DNA of 45,795 bases, from positions 1-45,795 of the forward strand of contig NZ_JABJWY010000019.1 in NCBI RefSeq assembly GCF_013167215.1, in the 5' to 3' direction. Each line of letters starts with the position of its first letter. Positions within the stretch are counted from its first letter, which is position 1. Below, one piece after another: positions 35,384 through 45,795 of the stretch. Made by a program: the position numbers and the translations under genes. Under the pieces are notes generated by a model, which had not been told where the DNA came from, searched no databases, and saw only the letters and a program-made list of their open reading frames with translations. The DNA comes from Sphingobacterium prati. GTDB lineage: Bacteria; Bacteroidota; Bacteroidia; Sphingobacteriales; Sphingobacteriaceae.

Positions 35384-36082
35384 GTGGCTAGATTAACAAA
35401 AAATCAAAAAGCGGCACTATCCAAAATTGAAGCTGGTAAAGCATACTCTTTGAAAGAAGCTTCGGCTTTAGTTAAAGAAATCTCATTGACCAAATTTGAT
35501 GCTTCTGTGGATATCGACGTTCGTTTGGGCGTAGATCCTCGTAAAGCAAATCAAATGGTGCGTGGTATTGCAACATTACCTCACGGTACTGGTAAAACTG
35601 TTCGCGTTTTAGTTTTGTGTACTCCTGATAAGGAAGAAGAAGCTAAGGCAGCAGGTGCAGACTATGTAGGTTTAGATGATTACATCAGCAAAATTGAAGG
35701 TGGTTGGACTGACGTTGATATCATTATTACTATGCCTAGTGTTATGGCTAAAGTTGGTAAATTGGGTCGTATTTTAGGTCCGAGAAACTTGATGCCTAAC
35801 CCTAAAACTGGTACAGTTACAACAGAAGTTGGTAAAGCTGTAACAGATGTAAAAGGTGGTAAGATCGATTTCAAAGTTGACAAAACCGGTATCATCCATA
35901 CTTCTATTGGTAAAGCGTCGTTCGATGCAGATAAAATATATGATAACGCATTAGAGGTATTACAAACTCTAGCTCGTTTGAAACCATCTGCAGCTAAAGG
36001 AACTTACTTTAAAAGTATTCACATTTCCTCAACTATGAGTCCTGGTATTCATATTGAGACTAAATCAGTAGCAGGTATTTAA
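35384..36082 (+). CDS. rplA: 50S ribosomal protein L1
   Basis: Ribosomal protein of the mobile L1 stalk, 232 aa, which guides exit of deacylated tRNA and in many bacteria also represses its own operon. It starts at GTG (35384), giving M-A-R-L-T-K-N-Q-K; no in-frame ATG fits the family start. Conserved parts include [15 protein letters not shown] near the middle and the C-terminal S-S-T-M-S-P-G-I. It ends 2 nt before the rplJ start, suggesting translational coupling. Confidence 0.99.
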   Translation: MARLTKNQKAALSKIEAGKAYSLKEASALVKEISLTKFDASVDIDVRLGVDPRKANQMVRGIATLPHGTGKTVRVLVLCTPDKEEEAKAAGADYVGLDDYISKIEGGWTDVDIIITMPSVMAKVGKLGRILGPRNLMPNPKTGTVTTEVGKAVTDVKGGKIDFKVDKTGIIHTSIGKASFDADKIYDNALEVLQTLARLKPSAAKGTYFKSIHISSTMSPGIHIETKSVAGI

Positions 36083-36084
36083 TC

Positions 36085-36603
36085 ATGAGAAAAGAAGAAA
36101 AACAAGAAATTGTTCAAGCTTTGGCCGAACAGATTAAATCTTACGGTAACTTCTATATTACCGATACTGCTGAGTTGTCCGTTGAAAAAGTGAATAGCAT
36201 TCGTCGTAAATGTTTTGAGCAAGGTATCGAAATTAAAGCTGTTAAAAACACTTTAATTAAGAAAGCATTAATCGAAGCTGGTGTTGAAGAAGAAGATATT
36301 TTTGGAACGCTTAAAGGTGCGTCTACAATGATGTTTTCTGAAGTCGCTAATGCACCTGCTAAATTAATCAAAGAATTGCGTAAAACAGGTGAGAAACCGT
36401 TGTTAAAAGCGGCTTTCATTGAGGCAACAGCATTCGTAGGAGATAATCAATTAACTGCATTAGTTAATCTTAAATCTAAAAACGAACTTATCGCTGACGT
36501 TATCGCTGCATTGCAGTCACCTGCGAAAAATGTTATTTCGGCTCTTCAATCAGGAGGAAATACTGTTGCAGGTTTAGTAAAAGCTTTAGAAGAAAGAGGT
36601 TAA
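36085..36603 (+). CDS. rplJ: 50S ribosomal protein L10
   Basis: Base of the L12 stalk, 172 aa. N-terminal rRNA-binding domain with R-K-E-E-K-Q-E-I-V and V-K-N-T-L-I-K-K-A; C-terminal helix that anchors L12 dimers. Its start is 2 nt after rplA. There is thus no room for the long rplJ leader that L10-L12 binds in E. coli, and any feedback would have to act elsewhere. Confidence 0.99.
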   Translation: MRKEEKQEIVQALAEQIKSYGNFYITDTAELSVEKVNSIRRKCFEQGIEIKAVKNTLIKKALIEAGVEEEDIFGTLKGASTMMFSEVANAPAKLIKELRKTGEKPLLKAAFIEATAFVGDNQLTALVNLKSKNELIADVIAALQSPAKNVISALQSGGNTVAGLVKALEERG

Positions 36604-36681
36604 CGAATCCTCTAGAACAGAATCATTCGTTACAATTTAATTAACAATTTTTACAAAGTACATTCAAAAATTCAAAATAAA

Positions 36682-37059
36682 ATGGCAGATTTAAAACAAC
36701 TTGCTGAACAGTTAGTTAACTTAACAGTAAAAGAAGTTAAAGAATTAGCTGATATCTTAAAAGACGAGTATGGCATCGAGCCTGCTGCTGCTGCTGTTGC
36801 TGTAGCTGCTGCTCCAGCTGAAGGTGGTGCTGCTGCTGCAGAAGAGAAAACTTCATTTGACGTTATCTTGAAAGAAGCTGGTGGTCAAAAATTAGCTGTA
36901 GTTAAATTGGTTAAAGATTTAGCTGGATTAGGCTTGAAAGAAGCTAAAGATTTAGTTGACGGAGCACCTAAAGAATTGAAAGCTGGTGTATCTAAAGACG
37001 AAGCAGAAGCTTTGAAAAAACAATTAGAAGAAGCTGGTGCTGTTGTTGAGATTAAATAA
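36682..37059 (+). CDS. rplL: 50S ribosomal protein L7/L12
   Basis: Stalk protein that recruits translational GTPases, 125 aa. N-terminal dimerisation helices, an Ala-rich hinge at about 33-53 ([16 protein letters not shown]), and a C-terminal domain with K-T-x-F-D-V-I-L and [11 protein letters not shown]. It starts 78 nt after rplJ and is followed by a hairpin before rpoB, which should lower polymerase-gene expression relative to L12. Confidence 0.99.
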   Translation: MADLKQLAEQLVNLTVKEVKELADILKDEYGIEPAAAAVAVAAAPAEGGAAAAEEKTSFDVILKEAGGQKLAVVKLVKDLAGLGLKEAKDLVDGAPKELKAGVSKDEAEALKKQLEEAGAVVEIK

Positions 37060-37085
37060 TCTCAACTAATTAGCCCGAAAAGGTT

Positions 37086-37116
37086 TAGACTCTGACGATT
37101 TTTTCGTCAGAGTCTA
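37086..37116 (+). terminator. Hairpin between rplL and rpoB (attenuator or processing site)
   Basis: Perfect 13-bp stem (37086-37098 with 37104-37116) with a five-T loop, 26 nt past the rplL stop. The following sequence (TTCCTATTTAT) is only partly T-rich, so partial termination is likely. E. coli has an attenuator and an RNase III site at the same place. Confidence 0.75.
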
Positions 37117-37228
37117 TTCCTATTTATATCAATACGCCACTATGCTGTGTATATGCTGGGCACAGTGGACACGTGGTTTACAGCATACATGTAAGCGCAG
37201 TTTTTTTAAAACTAAAATTCATATTCCC

Positions 37229-40200
37229 TTGGCAAACAATAATATTCAACAAGAAAGAATAAACTTTGCAACAAGTAAGAAAGTTTTGGAATATCCAGAT
37301 TTCTTAGATGTGCAATTGGAATCTTTCAAGGAGTTTTTTCAATTAGAAACTACTTCTGACAACCGCCATCAGGAAGGGCTGTTCAAGGTATTCTCGGAAA
37401 ACTTCCCTATTTCTGATTCAAGAAACATTTTTGTGCTAGAGTTTTTGGATTATTTCATTGATCCACCACGTTATGATATCCAAGAGTGTATCGAGCGCGG
37501 CTTGACTTATAGCGTTCCTCTAAAGGCTAAGTTAAAGTTATCTTGTAATGATGAAGAACACGAAGATTTCGAAACTATTGTTCAGGATGTATATTTAGGG
37601 ACTATCCCTTATATGACTCCTAAAGGTACTTTCGTGGTAAATGGTGCTGAGCGTGTCATCGTATCGCAATTACACCGTTCGCCGGGCGTTTTCTTTGGTC
37701 AAAGTAGACACACAAATGGTACTAAACTTTATTCGGCAAGGGTAATTCCTTTCAAAGGATCTTGGATCGAATTCGCAACAGACGTAAACAACGTCATGTA
37801 TGCTTATATCGACCGTAAAAAGAAATTTCCAGTTACTACCTTATTGCGTGCTATCGGTTACGATTCGGATAAAGATATCTTAGAATTGTTTGACCTAGCT
37901 GATGAAGTAAAAGTTAGTAAATCTGGTCTTAAAAAATATGTTGGTCGTCGTCTTGCGGCTAGGGTATTGAAAAAATGGGTAGAAGATTTCGTGGATGAGG
38001 ATACTGGTGAAGTAGTATCTATCGACCGTAACGAAATTATCCTTGAGCGTGAAACTGTTCTAGAAGAGGATCACATTGATTTGATTATCGAAGCTGGCGT
38101 CAAGTCCATTATCTTGGCAAAAGACGATGAGTCAAACAATGCGGACTATTCTATTATATATAACACTTTACAAAAAGATACATCCAACTCAGAAAAAGAA
38201 GCGGTAGAACATATCTATCGTCAATTGCGTAACGCTGAACCACCAGATGAGGAAACTGCTCGTGGTATCATCGATCGTTTGTTCTTCTCTGATAAACGTT
38301 ATGATTTGGGTGACGTAGGTCGTTACCGTATCAACCGTAAATTGAAGTTGGGTACTCCGGATGATACAAAGGTATTAACACGTGAGGACATCATCGCAAT
38401 TGTAAAGTATTTGATCAATTTGATCAACTCCAAAGCTGAGGTGGATGATATTGACCACTTGTCGAACCGTCGTGTACGTACTGTAGGTGAACAATTATAT
38501 GCTCAATTTGGTGTAGGTCTATCTCGTATGGCACGTACAATCCGTGAGCGTATGAACATCCGCGATAATGAAGTGTTTACGCCAACGGATTTGATTAACG
38601 CTCGTACACTTTCGTCGGTAATCAATTCGTTCTTCGGTACAAACCAGTTGTCTCAGTTCATGGACCAAACCAATCCTCTTGCTGAAATTACGCACAAGCG
38701 TCGTTTGTCAGCTTTAGGTCCAGGTGGTCTTTCTCGTGAGCGTGCAGGCTTCGAAGTTCGTGACGTTCACTATACTCACTATGGTCGTCTTTGTACAATC
38801 GAAACGCCAGAGGGTCCAAACATTGGTTTGATCTCTTCTTTGGCTGTACACGCCAAAATCAACCACTTAGGTTTTATCGAAACTCCTTACCGTAAGGTAA
38901 AAGACGGGGTTGTTGTGGTTGACGAACCTGTAGTATACTTATCTGCTGAGGATGAAGATGGTAAAACAATTGCGCAAGCGAACGCTTTATATGATGATAA
39001 AGGTAATTTCGAAGATGCAAAAGTGAAAGCCAGATACGAAGGTGACTTCCCAATTATCGAGCCTGAAATGCTTGATTATATGGACGTCGCTCCAAACCAA
39101 ATCACATCTATTGCGGCTTCGTTAATTCCTTTCTTGGAACACGATGATGCCAACCGTGCATTGATGGGATCAAACATGCAACGTCAGGCTGTGCCTGTAT
39201 TGCGTCCACAAGCTCCTATCGTAGGTACTGGTCTTGAAGGTCGTGTAGCGAAAGATTCACGCACCTTGATCAATGCTGAAGGTCATGGTGTGGTAGAATA
39301 TGTAGATGCTGATGAAATTAAAATCCGTTATGACAGAAACGATGATGATCGTCTTGTATCATTTGATGATGATGTCAGAACATATAGATTGATCAAATTC
39401 AAGAAAACCAATCAAAATACTTGTATGAACTTGAAGCCTATCGTTAGAAAAGGCCAACGGGTGGAACCAGGACAAGTATTATGTGAAGGTTATGCTACTG
39501 AAAATGGTGAATTGGCATTGGGGCGTAACTTGAAAGTAGCATTCATGCCTTGGCAAGGATATAACTTTGAGGATGCGATCGTGATTTCTGAGCGTGTAGC
39601 GAAAGAAGACTGGTTTACTTCTCTTCACATTGAAGAATTCGAACTTGAAGTTCGTGATACAAAACGTGGTGAGGAAGAATTGACAGCTGATATTCCTAAC
39701 GTATCTGAGGAAGCGACGAAAGACCTTGACGAAAACGGTATTATCCGTATTGGTGCAGAAGTTGGTGGTGGCGATATCTTGATCGGTAAAATCACCCCTA
39801 AGGGTGAGTCTGATCCTTCTCCAGAGGAAAAATTATTACGCGCAATCTTTGGTGACAAAGCGGGTGATGTAAAAGATGCTTCATTGAAAACTCCACCTTC
39901 ATTAAAAGGTGTTGTCATCGATACGAAGTTATTCTCCCGTGCGAAGAAAATGTCTAAAGAGGTTGAACGTAAAACTTTAGAGAAATTAGAAGTAGCTCAT
40001 GATAGAGCTGTTAAATCATTGAAAGACCGTTTGGTAGAAAAGTTATTCACTATTGTGAATGGTAAAACAAGCCAAGGTGTATACAATGTATATAAAGAGT
40101 TGTTAGTAGCTAAAGGCGCTAAATTTACACAAAAAATCTTAGCTGAATTAGATTACAACAACATCAACCCAATGGGATGGACAACTGATGAAGATAAAAA

Positions 40201-41038
40201 CGAGTTGATCAAAATGGCCCTTCATAATTACAATATCAAAATTAATGAAGAGTTAGGTTCGTTCAAACGTGATAAATTTGCGGTATCTGTCGGGGATGAG
40301 CTTCCATCAGGAATCGTGCAGATGGCTAAAGTTTACGTTGCTAAAAAACGTAAATTGAAAGTAGGGGATAAGATGGCTGGTCGTCACGGTAATAAAGGTA
40401 TCGTTGCACGTATCGTACGTGATGAGGATATGCCATTCTTAGAAGATGGTACACCAGTTGATATCGTGTTGAACCCATTAGGGGTACCTTCACGGATGAA
40501 CTTGGGCCAGATCTACGAAACCGTATTGGGTTGGGCTGGTCAAAAATTAGGTGTTAAATTTGCTACGCCAATCTTTGACGGTGCTGAAATGGATCAGGTA
40601 CAAGACTGGGTGGCGAAAGCTGGTTTACCAAAATCTGGACGTACATATTTGTATAACGGATTGACGGGTGACCGGTTTGATCAACCAACAACTGTAGGAG
40701 TAATTTACATGTTGAAATTAGGTCACATGGTTGATGATAAAATGCACGCTCGTTCGATCGGTCCGTACTCATTGATTACACAACAGCCGCTGGGTGGTAA
40801 AGCACAATTCGGTGGTCAGCGTTTTGGTGAGATGGAGGTTTGGGCATTGGAAGCATTCGGCGCATCTAACATCCTTCAAGAAATCTTGACCGTGAAATCG
40901 GATGACGTAGTAGGTCGTGCGAAAACTTACGAGGCTATCGTTAAGGGCAACAACCTTCCGACACCATCTGTACCAGAATCGTTCAACGTATTGGTACATG
41001 AGTTGCGCGGATTGGGTCTAGATATCACATTGGATTAA
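37229..41038 (+). CDS. rpoB: DNA-directed RNA polymerase subunit beta
   Basis: Catalytic-core beta subunit, 1269 aa from a TTG start at 37229 that gives [13 protein letters not shown], as expected for Bacteroidota RpoB. The frame is open back to an ATG at 37142, but that 29-residue extension is Cys/Trp-rich and unlike the family. The rifampicin region [10 protein letters not shown] is present with Asp479 (E. coli Asp516) and the downstream [13 protein letters not shown] intact, so a sensitive-type sequence. Other landmarks: [10 protein letters not shown] and the C-terminal [20 protein letters not shown]. Hairpins flank the gene on both sides. Confidence 0.98.
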   Translation: MANNNIQQERINFATSKKVLEYPDFLDVQLESFKEFFQLETTSDNRHQEGLFKVFSENFPISDSRNIFVLEFLDYFIDPPRYDIQECIERGLTYSVPLKAKLKLSCNDEEHEDFETIVQDVYLGTIPYMTPKGTFVVNGAERVIVSQLHRSPGVFFGQSRHTNGTKLYSARVIPFKGSWIEFATDVNNVMYAYIDRKKKFPVTTLLRAIGYDSDKDILELFDLADEVKVSKSGLKKYVGRRLAARVLKKWVEDFVDEDTGEVVSIDRNEIILERETVLEEDHIDLIIEAGVKSIILAKDDESNNADYSIIYNTLQKDTSNSEKEAVEHIYRQLRNAEPPDEETARGIIDRLFFSDKRYDLGDVGRYRINRKLKLGTPDDTKVLTREDIIAIVKYLINLINSKAEVDDIDHLSNRRVRTVGEQLYAQFGVGLSRMARTIRERMNIRDNEVFTPTDLINARTLSSVINSFFGTNQLSQFMDQTNPLAEITHKRRLSALGPGGLSRERAGFEVRDVHYTHYGRLCTIETPEGPNIGLISSLAVHAKINHLGFIETPYRKVKDGVVVVDEPVVYLSAEDEDGKTIAQANALYDDKGNFEDAKVKARYEGDFPIIEPEMLDYMDVAPNQITSIAASLIPFLEHDDANRALMGSNMQRQAVPVLRPQAPIVGTGLEGRVAKDSRTLINAEGHGVVEYVDADEIKIRYDRNDDDRLVSFDDDVRTYRLIKFKKTNQNTCMNLKPIVRKGQRVEPGQVLCEGYATENGELALGRNLKVAFMPWQGYNFEDAIVISERVAKEDWFTSLHIEEFELEVRDTKRGEEELTADIPNVSEEATKDLDENGIIRIGAEVGGGDILIGKITPKGESDPSPEEKLLRAIFGDKAGDVKDASLKTPPSLKGVVIDTKLFSRAKKMSKEVERKTLEKLEVAHDRAVKSLKDRLVEKLFTIVNGKTSQGVYNVYKELLVAKGAKFTQKILAELDYNNINPMGWTTDEDKNELIKMALHNYNIKINEELGSFKRDKFAVSVGDELPSGIVQMAKVYVAKKRKLKVGDKMAGRHGNKGIVARIVRDEDMPFLEDGTPVDIVLNPLGVPSRMNLGQIYETVLGWAGQKLGVKFATPIFDGAEMDQVQDWVAKAGLPKSGRTYLYNGLTGDRFDQPTTVGVIYMLKLGHMVDDKMHARSIGPYSLITQQPLGGKAQFGGQRFGEMEVWALEAFGASNILQEILTVKSDDVVGRAKTYEAIVKGNNLPTPSVPESFNVLVHELRGLGLDITLD

Positions 41039-41050
41039 TTAAGCAAATAG

Positions 41051-41080
41051 AGCTTTGAAGGGCTCCAGTCCTTCAAAGCT
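41051..41080 (+). terminator. Hairpin between rpoB and rpoC
   Basis: Perfect 11-bp stem AGCTTTGAAGG (41051-41061) with 41070-41080, 8-nt loop, followed by TCTTTATAAAG. It has the form of a weak terminator or a processing or stability site, with rpoC starting 30 nt later. Full termination would starve rpoC, so read-through must be substantial. Confidence 0.6.
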
Positions 41081-41110
41081 TCTTTATAAAGCTTTAACTT
41101 TTGAATAAGT

Positions 41111-44100
41111 ATGTCTTACAAAAAAGATAATAAAATTAAAAGCAACTTCACTTCGATCACGATCAGCTTGGCTTCTCCAGAAACTATTTTGGAACGCTCA
41201 AGTGGTGAAGTTACCAAACCGGAAACGATTAACTATCGTACCTACAAACCAGAACGTGATGGTTTATTCTGTGAGCGTATTTTTGGTCCTGTAAAGGATT
41301 ACGAATGTCACTGTGGTAAATACAAACGTATCCGTTATAAAGGTATCGTATGTGACCGTTGTGGTGTTGAAGTAACAGAGAAAAAGGTACGTCGTGAGCG
41401 TATGGGACACATCAACTTGGTGGTTCCTGTAGCACACATTTGGTACTTCCGTTCTCTTCCTAATAAAATCGGTTATTTATTGGGACTTCCTACCAAGAAA
41501 TTGGATATGATCATTTACTACGAACGTTATGTGGTTATCCAAGCTGGTATTAAGGAAGAAGATGGTATCAACTTTATGGACTTCTTGACTGAAGAAGAAT
41601 ATTTAGATATTTTAGATACTTTACCAAAAGAAAATCAATATTTAGACGATAACGATCCTCAAAAATTTGTCGCTAAGATGGGTGCTGAGGCGTTGGAAGA
41701 TTTGTTGAAACGTATTGATTTGGACCAATTATCTTACGATTTACGTCACCAAGCTGCTAACGAGACTTCTCAACAACGTAAAAATGAGGCGCTAAAGCGT
41801 CTTCATGTTGTTGAAGCTTTCCGTAGCTCACGTGAAAATATCGAGAATCGTCCAGAATGGATGATCGTGAAGATTGTTCCAATCATTCCGCCTGAATTGC
41901 GTCCTTTGGTACCTTTGGATGGTGGCCGTTTTGCAACTTCGGATTTGAACGACTTATACCGTCGTGTGATTATCCGTAACAACCGTCTAAAACGTTTGAT
42001 CGAAATCAAAGCTCCTGAGGTAATCTTACGTAACGAAAAACGTATGCTTCAAGAAGCGGTAGATTCATTGTTTGACAATTCACGTAAAGTGAATGCCGTT
42101 AAGACTGAAGGTAACCGTGCTTTGAAGTCATTATCTGACATTTTGAAAGGTAAACAAGGTCGTTTCCGTCAAAACTTATTAGGTAAGCGTGTAGATTATT
42201 CGGCTCGTTCGGTAATTGTTGTAGGTCCTCACTTGAAATTACACGAGTGTGGTCTTCCTAAAGATATGGCTGCTGAACTTTACAAACCATTTATCATTCG
42301 TAAGATGATCGAGCGTGGTATTGTAAAAACAGTAAAATCGGCTAAGAAAATTGTAGATCGTAAAGATCCTGTTGTATGGGATATCCTTGAAAACGTATTG
42401 AAAGGTCACCCTGTATTACTAAACCGTGCACCTACGCTTCACCGTTTGGGTATTCAAGCTTTCCAACCTACTTTGGTAGAGGGTAAAGCGATTCAATTAC
42501 ACCCATTAGTGTGTACAGCGTTTAACGCCGATTTTGACGGTGACCAGATGGCGGTTCACTTACCTTTGGGTAATGCCGCGGTTTTGGAAGCCCAAATCTT
42601 AATGTTGGCCGCACACAATATCTTAAACCCTGCGAACGGTTCTCCGATTACTGTACCATCTCAAGACATGGTATTGGGTCTTTACTATATTACTAAAGGC
42701 CGTAAAACTGCTGGTGACCATATCGTGAGAGGTCAAGATATGACTTTCTATTCAGCTGAAGAGGTTATCATTGCTTTAAATGAGAAGCAAATTGATCTTC
42801 ACGCTTGGATTAAAGTAAAAACAAAAGTTAGACAAAAAGATGGTAGCATCGTTGATACCCTATTAGAAACAACTGTGGGTCGTGTGATCTTCAACCAAGT
42901 TGTTCCTGAAGAAATGGGATTTGTCAATGAATTGCTTACCAAGAAATCCTTGCGTAATATCATCGGTGAGATTGTGAAGACTACGGGTATGGCTCGTGCA
43001 GCGCAATTCTTGGATGATATGAAAGAATTGGGATATCAGACAGCCTTCAAAGGTGGTCTTTCTTTCAACTTGGAAGATTTGAACATTCCTGCTGCGAAAG
43101 CTGAATTGATCCAACTAGCTACGAACGAAGTTGAAGAGGTAATGAATAACTATAACATGGGTTTCATTACCAACAACGAACGTTACAACCAGATCATCGA
43201 TATCTGGACGCGTATCAACAACAGATTGACGGCGCACGTAATGGATATTCTTTCTAACGATAATCAAGGTTTCAACTCAGTTTATATGATGTTGGATTCT
43301 GGAGCCCGTGGTTCGAAAGAGCAGATTCGTCAGTTATGTGGTATGCGTGGTTTGATGGCAAAACCTCAAAAATCCGGTACTTCAGGTGGTGAGATTATTG
43401 AAAACCCGATCTTGTCAAACTTTAAAGAAGGTTTGTCCGTATTGGAGTACTTTATCTCTACCCACGGTGCGCGTAAAGGTCTTGCGGATACAGCATTGAA
43501 AACGGCGGATGCGGGTTACTTGACTCGTCGTTTACATGACGTTGCTCAGGATATGATCGTTGTGGAGCAAGATTGTGGTGGTTTACGTGGTATTTACACA
43601 ACAGCATTAAAAGATAATGATGATGTAGTTGAACCATTGTTCGATCGTATTTTAGGTCGTACACCATTACACGATGTATTCCATCCGGAAACAGATGAGT
43701 TGATTGTTTCTGCAAACGAAGATATCACTGAAGAAATCGCTGAAGTTATCGAGAAATCAGGTATTGAGGGTATTGAAATTCGTACTGTATTAACTTGTGA
43801 ATCGAAACGCGGTGTGTGTGCTTGTTGTTACGGTCGTAACTTGGCATCTGGTAAACGTGTTCAATTGGGTGAAGCTGTCGGTGTTATCGCGGCTCAATCA
43901 ATCGGTGAGCCGGGTACACAGTTAACACTTCGTACGTTCCACGTTGGTGGTACGGCATCAAATATCGCTGCTGACTCAAGCATCATTTCTAAATACGATG
44001 GTAAGATCGAATTTGAAAATGTGCGTACCGTTTCGCAAACAAATGACAATGGTACACATCAGGTTGTCTTAGGACGTTCTGGTGAGGTTAAGATCATTGA

Positions 44101-45388
44101 TGCACATAATAAAATTGTATTCCAACAAAATATCCCTTATGGTTCGCAGTTGTTCGTTGAGGACGGCGGTACAGTAGCTAAAGGTGATAAATTGGTAGAG
44201 TGGGATCCATATAATGCTGTAATTATCTCTGAATTTGCAGGTAAAGTTGAATTTGATGCAATCATCGAAGGTGTTACCTTCCGCGAGGAATCAGATGAGC
44301 AAACTGGTCACAAAGAGAAAGTAATTATTGAAACACGTGATAAAACGAAAAACCCATCCATCAAGATTCTTGATAAATCCGGAGAGGTTATCCGTACGTA
44401 CAATATTCCAGTAGGCGCCCACGTTGCTGTTGCTAACGGGGTGACTGTTAAAGAAGGTGGTATCTTAGTTAAGATTCCTCGTTCTACTGGTAAAACACGA
44501 GATATCACGGGTGGTCTTCCACGTGTAACCGAGCTATTCGAAGCACGTAACCCTTCTAACCCAGCTGTTGTAACAGAAATCGATGGTGTGGTAACATTAG
44601 GTGGTGTGAAACGTGGTAACCGTGAGATGTCGATAGAATCACGTGATGGTCAGATCAAGAAATACTTGGTGCCACTTTCTAAACATATCCTTGTTCAGGA
44701 TAATGACTTCGTGAAAGCAGGTATGCCATTATCGGATGGTTCGATTTCTCCAGCAGATATCTTATCGATTAAAGGACCATCGGCGGTGCAACATTACATC
44801 GTGAATGGTATCCAAGAAGTATACCGTCTTCAAGGTGTGAAGATCAACGATAAACACTTTGAAACGATCGTTCACCAGATGATGCAAAAAGTTAACATCG
44901 AGGATCCAGGGGATACACGTTTCTTAGAAAAAGAAGCTGTAAACAAATGGGACTTCATGGAAGAGAATGATTCTTTGTTTGACAAGAAAGTTGTTGTCGA
45001 TGCGGGAGATTCCAATAGCTTACGTCCAGGACAAATTGTTTCTTTACGTAAGTTGAGAGAGGAGAATTCAAGCTTGAAACGTCGTGACTTAAAACTTGTA
45101 GAAGTGCGTGAAGCAATTCCAGCGACTTCAAGTCCATTGTTGCAAGGTATCACTAGAGCGTCGTTAGGTACGAAATCGTTTATCTCAGCGGCCTCTTTCC
45201 AAGAGACTACTAAAGTGTTGAACGAAGCTGCTATCGCAGGTAAACGTGACAACTTATTAGGTTTGAAAGAAAACGTAATCGTTGGTCACTTGATCCCTTC
45301 AGGTACAGGTATCCGTCAATACAGCAACTTGATTGTCGGTTCTCGTGAAGAATACGATCAATTGTTAGCTTCGAAAGAAGAAGATTAA
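41111..45388 (+). CDS. rpoC: DNA-directed RNA polymerase subunit beta-prime
   Basis: Catalytic-core beta-prime subunit, 1425 aa. First zinc site Cys66, Cys68, Cys81 and Cys84; active-site NADFDGD at 472-478 with its three Mg-binding Asp; second zinc site including Cys896, Cys903 and Cys906. The trigger-loop/bridge region is recognisable around G-M-R-G-L-M-A-K-P and [18 protein letters not shown]. The length is typical for Bacteroidota. It follows rpoB by 72 nt and ends the operon; a terminator lies 25 nt past its stop. Confidence 0.99.
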   Translation: MSYKKDNKIKSNFTSITISLASPETILERSSGEVTKPETINYRTYKPERDGLFCERIFGPVKDYECHCGKYKRIRYKGIVCDRCGVEVTEKKVRRERMGHINLVVPVAHIWYFRSLPNKIGYLLGLPTKKLDMIIYYERYVVIQAGIKEEDGINFMDFLTEEEYLDILDTLPKENQYLDDNDPQKFVAKMGAEALEDLLKRIDLDQLSYDLRHQAANETSQQRKNEALKRLHVVEAFRSSRENIENRPEWMIVKIVPIIPPELRPLVPLDGGRFATSDLNDLYRRVIIRNNRLKRLIEIKAPEVILRNEKRMLQEAVDSLFDNSRKVNAVKTEGNRALKSLSDILKGKQGRFRQNLLGKRVDYSARSVIVVGPHLKLHECGLPKDMAAELYKPFIIRKMIERGIVKTVKSAKKIVDRKDPVVWDILENVLKGHPVLLNRAPTLHRLGIQAFQPTLVEGKAIQLHPLVCTAFNADFDGDQMAVHLPLGNAAVLEAQILMLAAHNILNPANGSPITVPSQDMVLGLYYITKGRKTAGDHIVRGQDMTFYSAEEVIIALNEKQIDLHAWIKVKTKVRQKDGSIVDTLLETTVGRVIFNQVVPEEMGFVNELLTKKSLRNIIGEIVKTTGMARAAQFLDDMKELGYQTAFKGGLSFNLEDLNIPAAKAELIQLATNEVEEVMNNYNMGFITNNERYNQIIDIWTRINNRLTAHVMDILSNDNQGFNSVYMMLDSGARGSKEQIRQLCGMRGLMAKPQKSGTSGGEIIENPILSNFKEGLSVLEYFISTHGARKGLADTALKTADAGYLTRRLHDVAQDMIVVEQDCGGLRGIYTTALKDNDDVVEPLFDRILGRTPLHDVFHPETDELIVSANEDITEEIAEVIEKSGIEGIEIRTVLTCESKRGVCACCYGRNLASGKRVQLGEAVGVIAAQSIGEPGTQLTLRTFHVGGTASNIAADSSIISKYDGKIEFENVRTVSQTNDNGTHQVVLGRSGEVKIIDAHNKIVFQQNIPYGSQLFVEDGGTVAKGDKLVEWDPYNAVIISEFAGKVEFDAIIEGVTFREESDEQTGHKEKVIIETRDKTKNPSIKILDKSGEVIRTYNIPVGAHVAVANGVTVKEGGILVKIPRSTGKTRDITGGLPRVTELFEARNPSNPAVVTEIDGVVTLGGVKRGNREMSIESRDGQIKKYLVPLSKHILVQDNDFVKAGMPLSDGSISPADILSIKGPSAVQHYIVNGIQEVYRLQGVKINDKHFETIVHQMMQKVNIEDPGDTRFLEKEAVNKWDFMEENDSLFDKKVVVDAGDSNSLRPGQIVSLRKLREENSSLKRRDLKLVEVREAIPATSSPLLQGITRASLGTKSFISAASFQETTKVLNEAAIAGKRDNLLGLKENVIVGHLIPSGTGIRQYSNLIVGSREEYDQLLASKEED

Positions 45389-45413
45389 TCTAGCATAGAT
45401 TATTTCATATAGA

Positions 45414-45443
45414 AAGGTCCAGGCGTATGTCTGGACTTTTTTT
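45414..45443 (+). terminator. Intrinsic terminator after rpoC
   Basis: An 11-bp stem with two G-T pairs (45414-45424 with 45429-45439), GTAT loop, and a run of seven T. Closes the rplK-rpoC operon. Confidence 0.9.
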
Positions 45444-45795
45444 GCTTTATGGAACTAGGTTTTTATGAATTCTTATTCTTAAGGATGTTAATTAGCTATA
45501 TATTGTCTTGTTCAAAATAATGTAGGATCACTTCTATTTAAGTTCGGATAAGAGAAAAATTATGAGAATTGCTGTTTTCTTATCCATTTTTAGCCAACGG
45601 ATTGTTTGTTAATAAGTGGGATTCGGGTTGGTTCTTAGATGAAGTTATTGGTCATTTAATTTATGATTTGATCTGTTTGAATTGTTTGGCGGAGGCGTTT
45701 TTAAAAATAAATCGATCAATGTTACAGTAAGTTAACGCTAATATTAAAAAATAATAAACAAAAGGCTTGGAACTTTGTTAATAAACTCCCTATCT
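45444..45795. other. AT-rich stretch without a recognisable gene
   Basis: The 350 bp after the rpoC terminator contain no open frame of credible length, no tRNA and no convincing promoter. GAACTTTG at 45770-45777 resembles a -7 box but has no TTG at the right distance. It may be the upstream region of a gene beyond the window. Confidence 0.5.

Noticed and set aside
45770..45777. GAACTTTG resembling a -7 box
   Set aside because: No TTG at the expected distance upstream and no gene visible downstream in the window.

Overview
The window comes from a Bacteroidota chromosome, most likely a Sphingobacterium or close relative. Three things point there: the sequences of EF-Tu, RpoB and RpoC; promoters of the Bacteroidota type (TTTG, about 18-20 nt, TAnnTTTG) before several transcription units; and the near absence of Shine-Dalgarno sequences, with A-rich leaders instead. 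It has two unlike halves.

Left half (1-29208) is an export and two-component locus. On the minus strand, reading from 24441 down to 1, lie an HlyD/MacA-type adaptor, a MacB/FtsX-type permease, one MacB-type ATPase, and eight more full-length FtsX-type permeases. That makes nine paralogous permeases of 787-805 aa for one ATPase and one adaptor. The last permease ends exactly at base 1, so the array may continue outside the window. Divergently, on the plus strand, lie a TolC-type outer-membrane factor, a sigma-54-dependent response regulator and its histidine kinase. I infer a MacAB-TolC-like envelope export system with its own regulators.

The most notable signal is regulatory. Three places carry a pair of 16-bp palindromes (proximal consensus TGTCCRNNNNYGAACA) with centres 21-22 bp apart, each followed 51-53 bp downstream by a sigma-54-like -24 element (TGGCA). 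They precede the adaptor operon, the TolC-regulator operon, and an internal point in the permease array (gene 4846-2483). The simplest reading is that the encoded response regulator controls all three. The divergent region also holds six 11-bp-phased CAGT repeats nested in a long inverted repeat.

Middle (29209-31534): a short, apparently degenerate member of a Bacteroidota SAM-methyltransferase-like family, facing a BamA/TamA-type outer-membrane beta-barrel protein across a hairpin.

Right half (31535-45388) is the conserved information-processing cluster: tRNA-Thr, Tyr, Gly, Thr, tuf, terminator, tRNA-Trp, secE, nusG, terminator, a 640-bp gap with a new promoter, rplK, rplA, rplJ, rplL, hairpin, rpoB (TTG start), hairpin, rpoC, terminator. 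The tRNA order before tuf matches the E. coli thrU-tyrU-glyT-thrT-tufB operon. The last 350 bases hold no gene that I can support.
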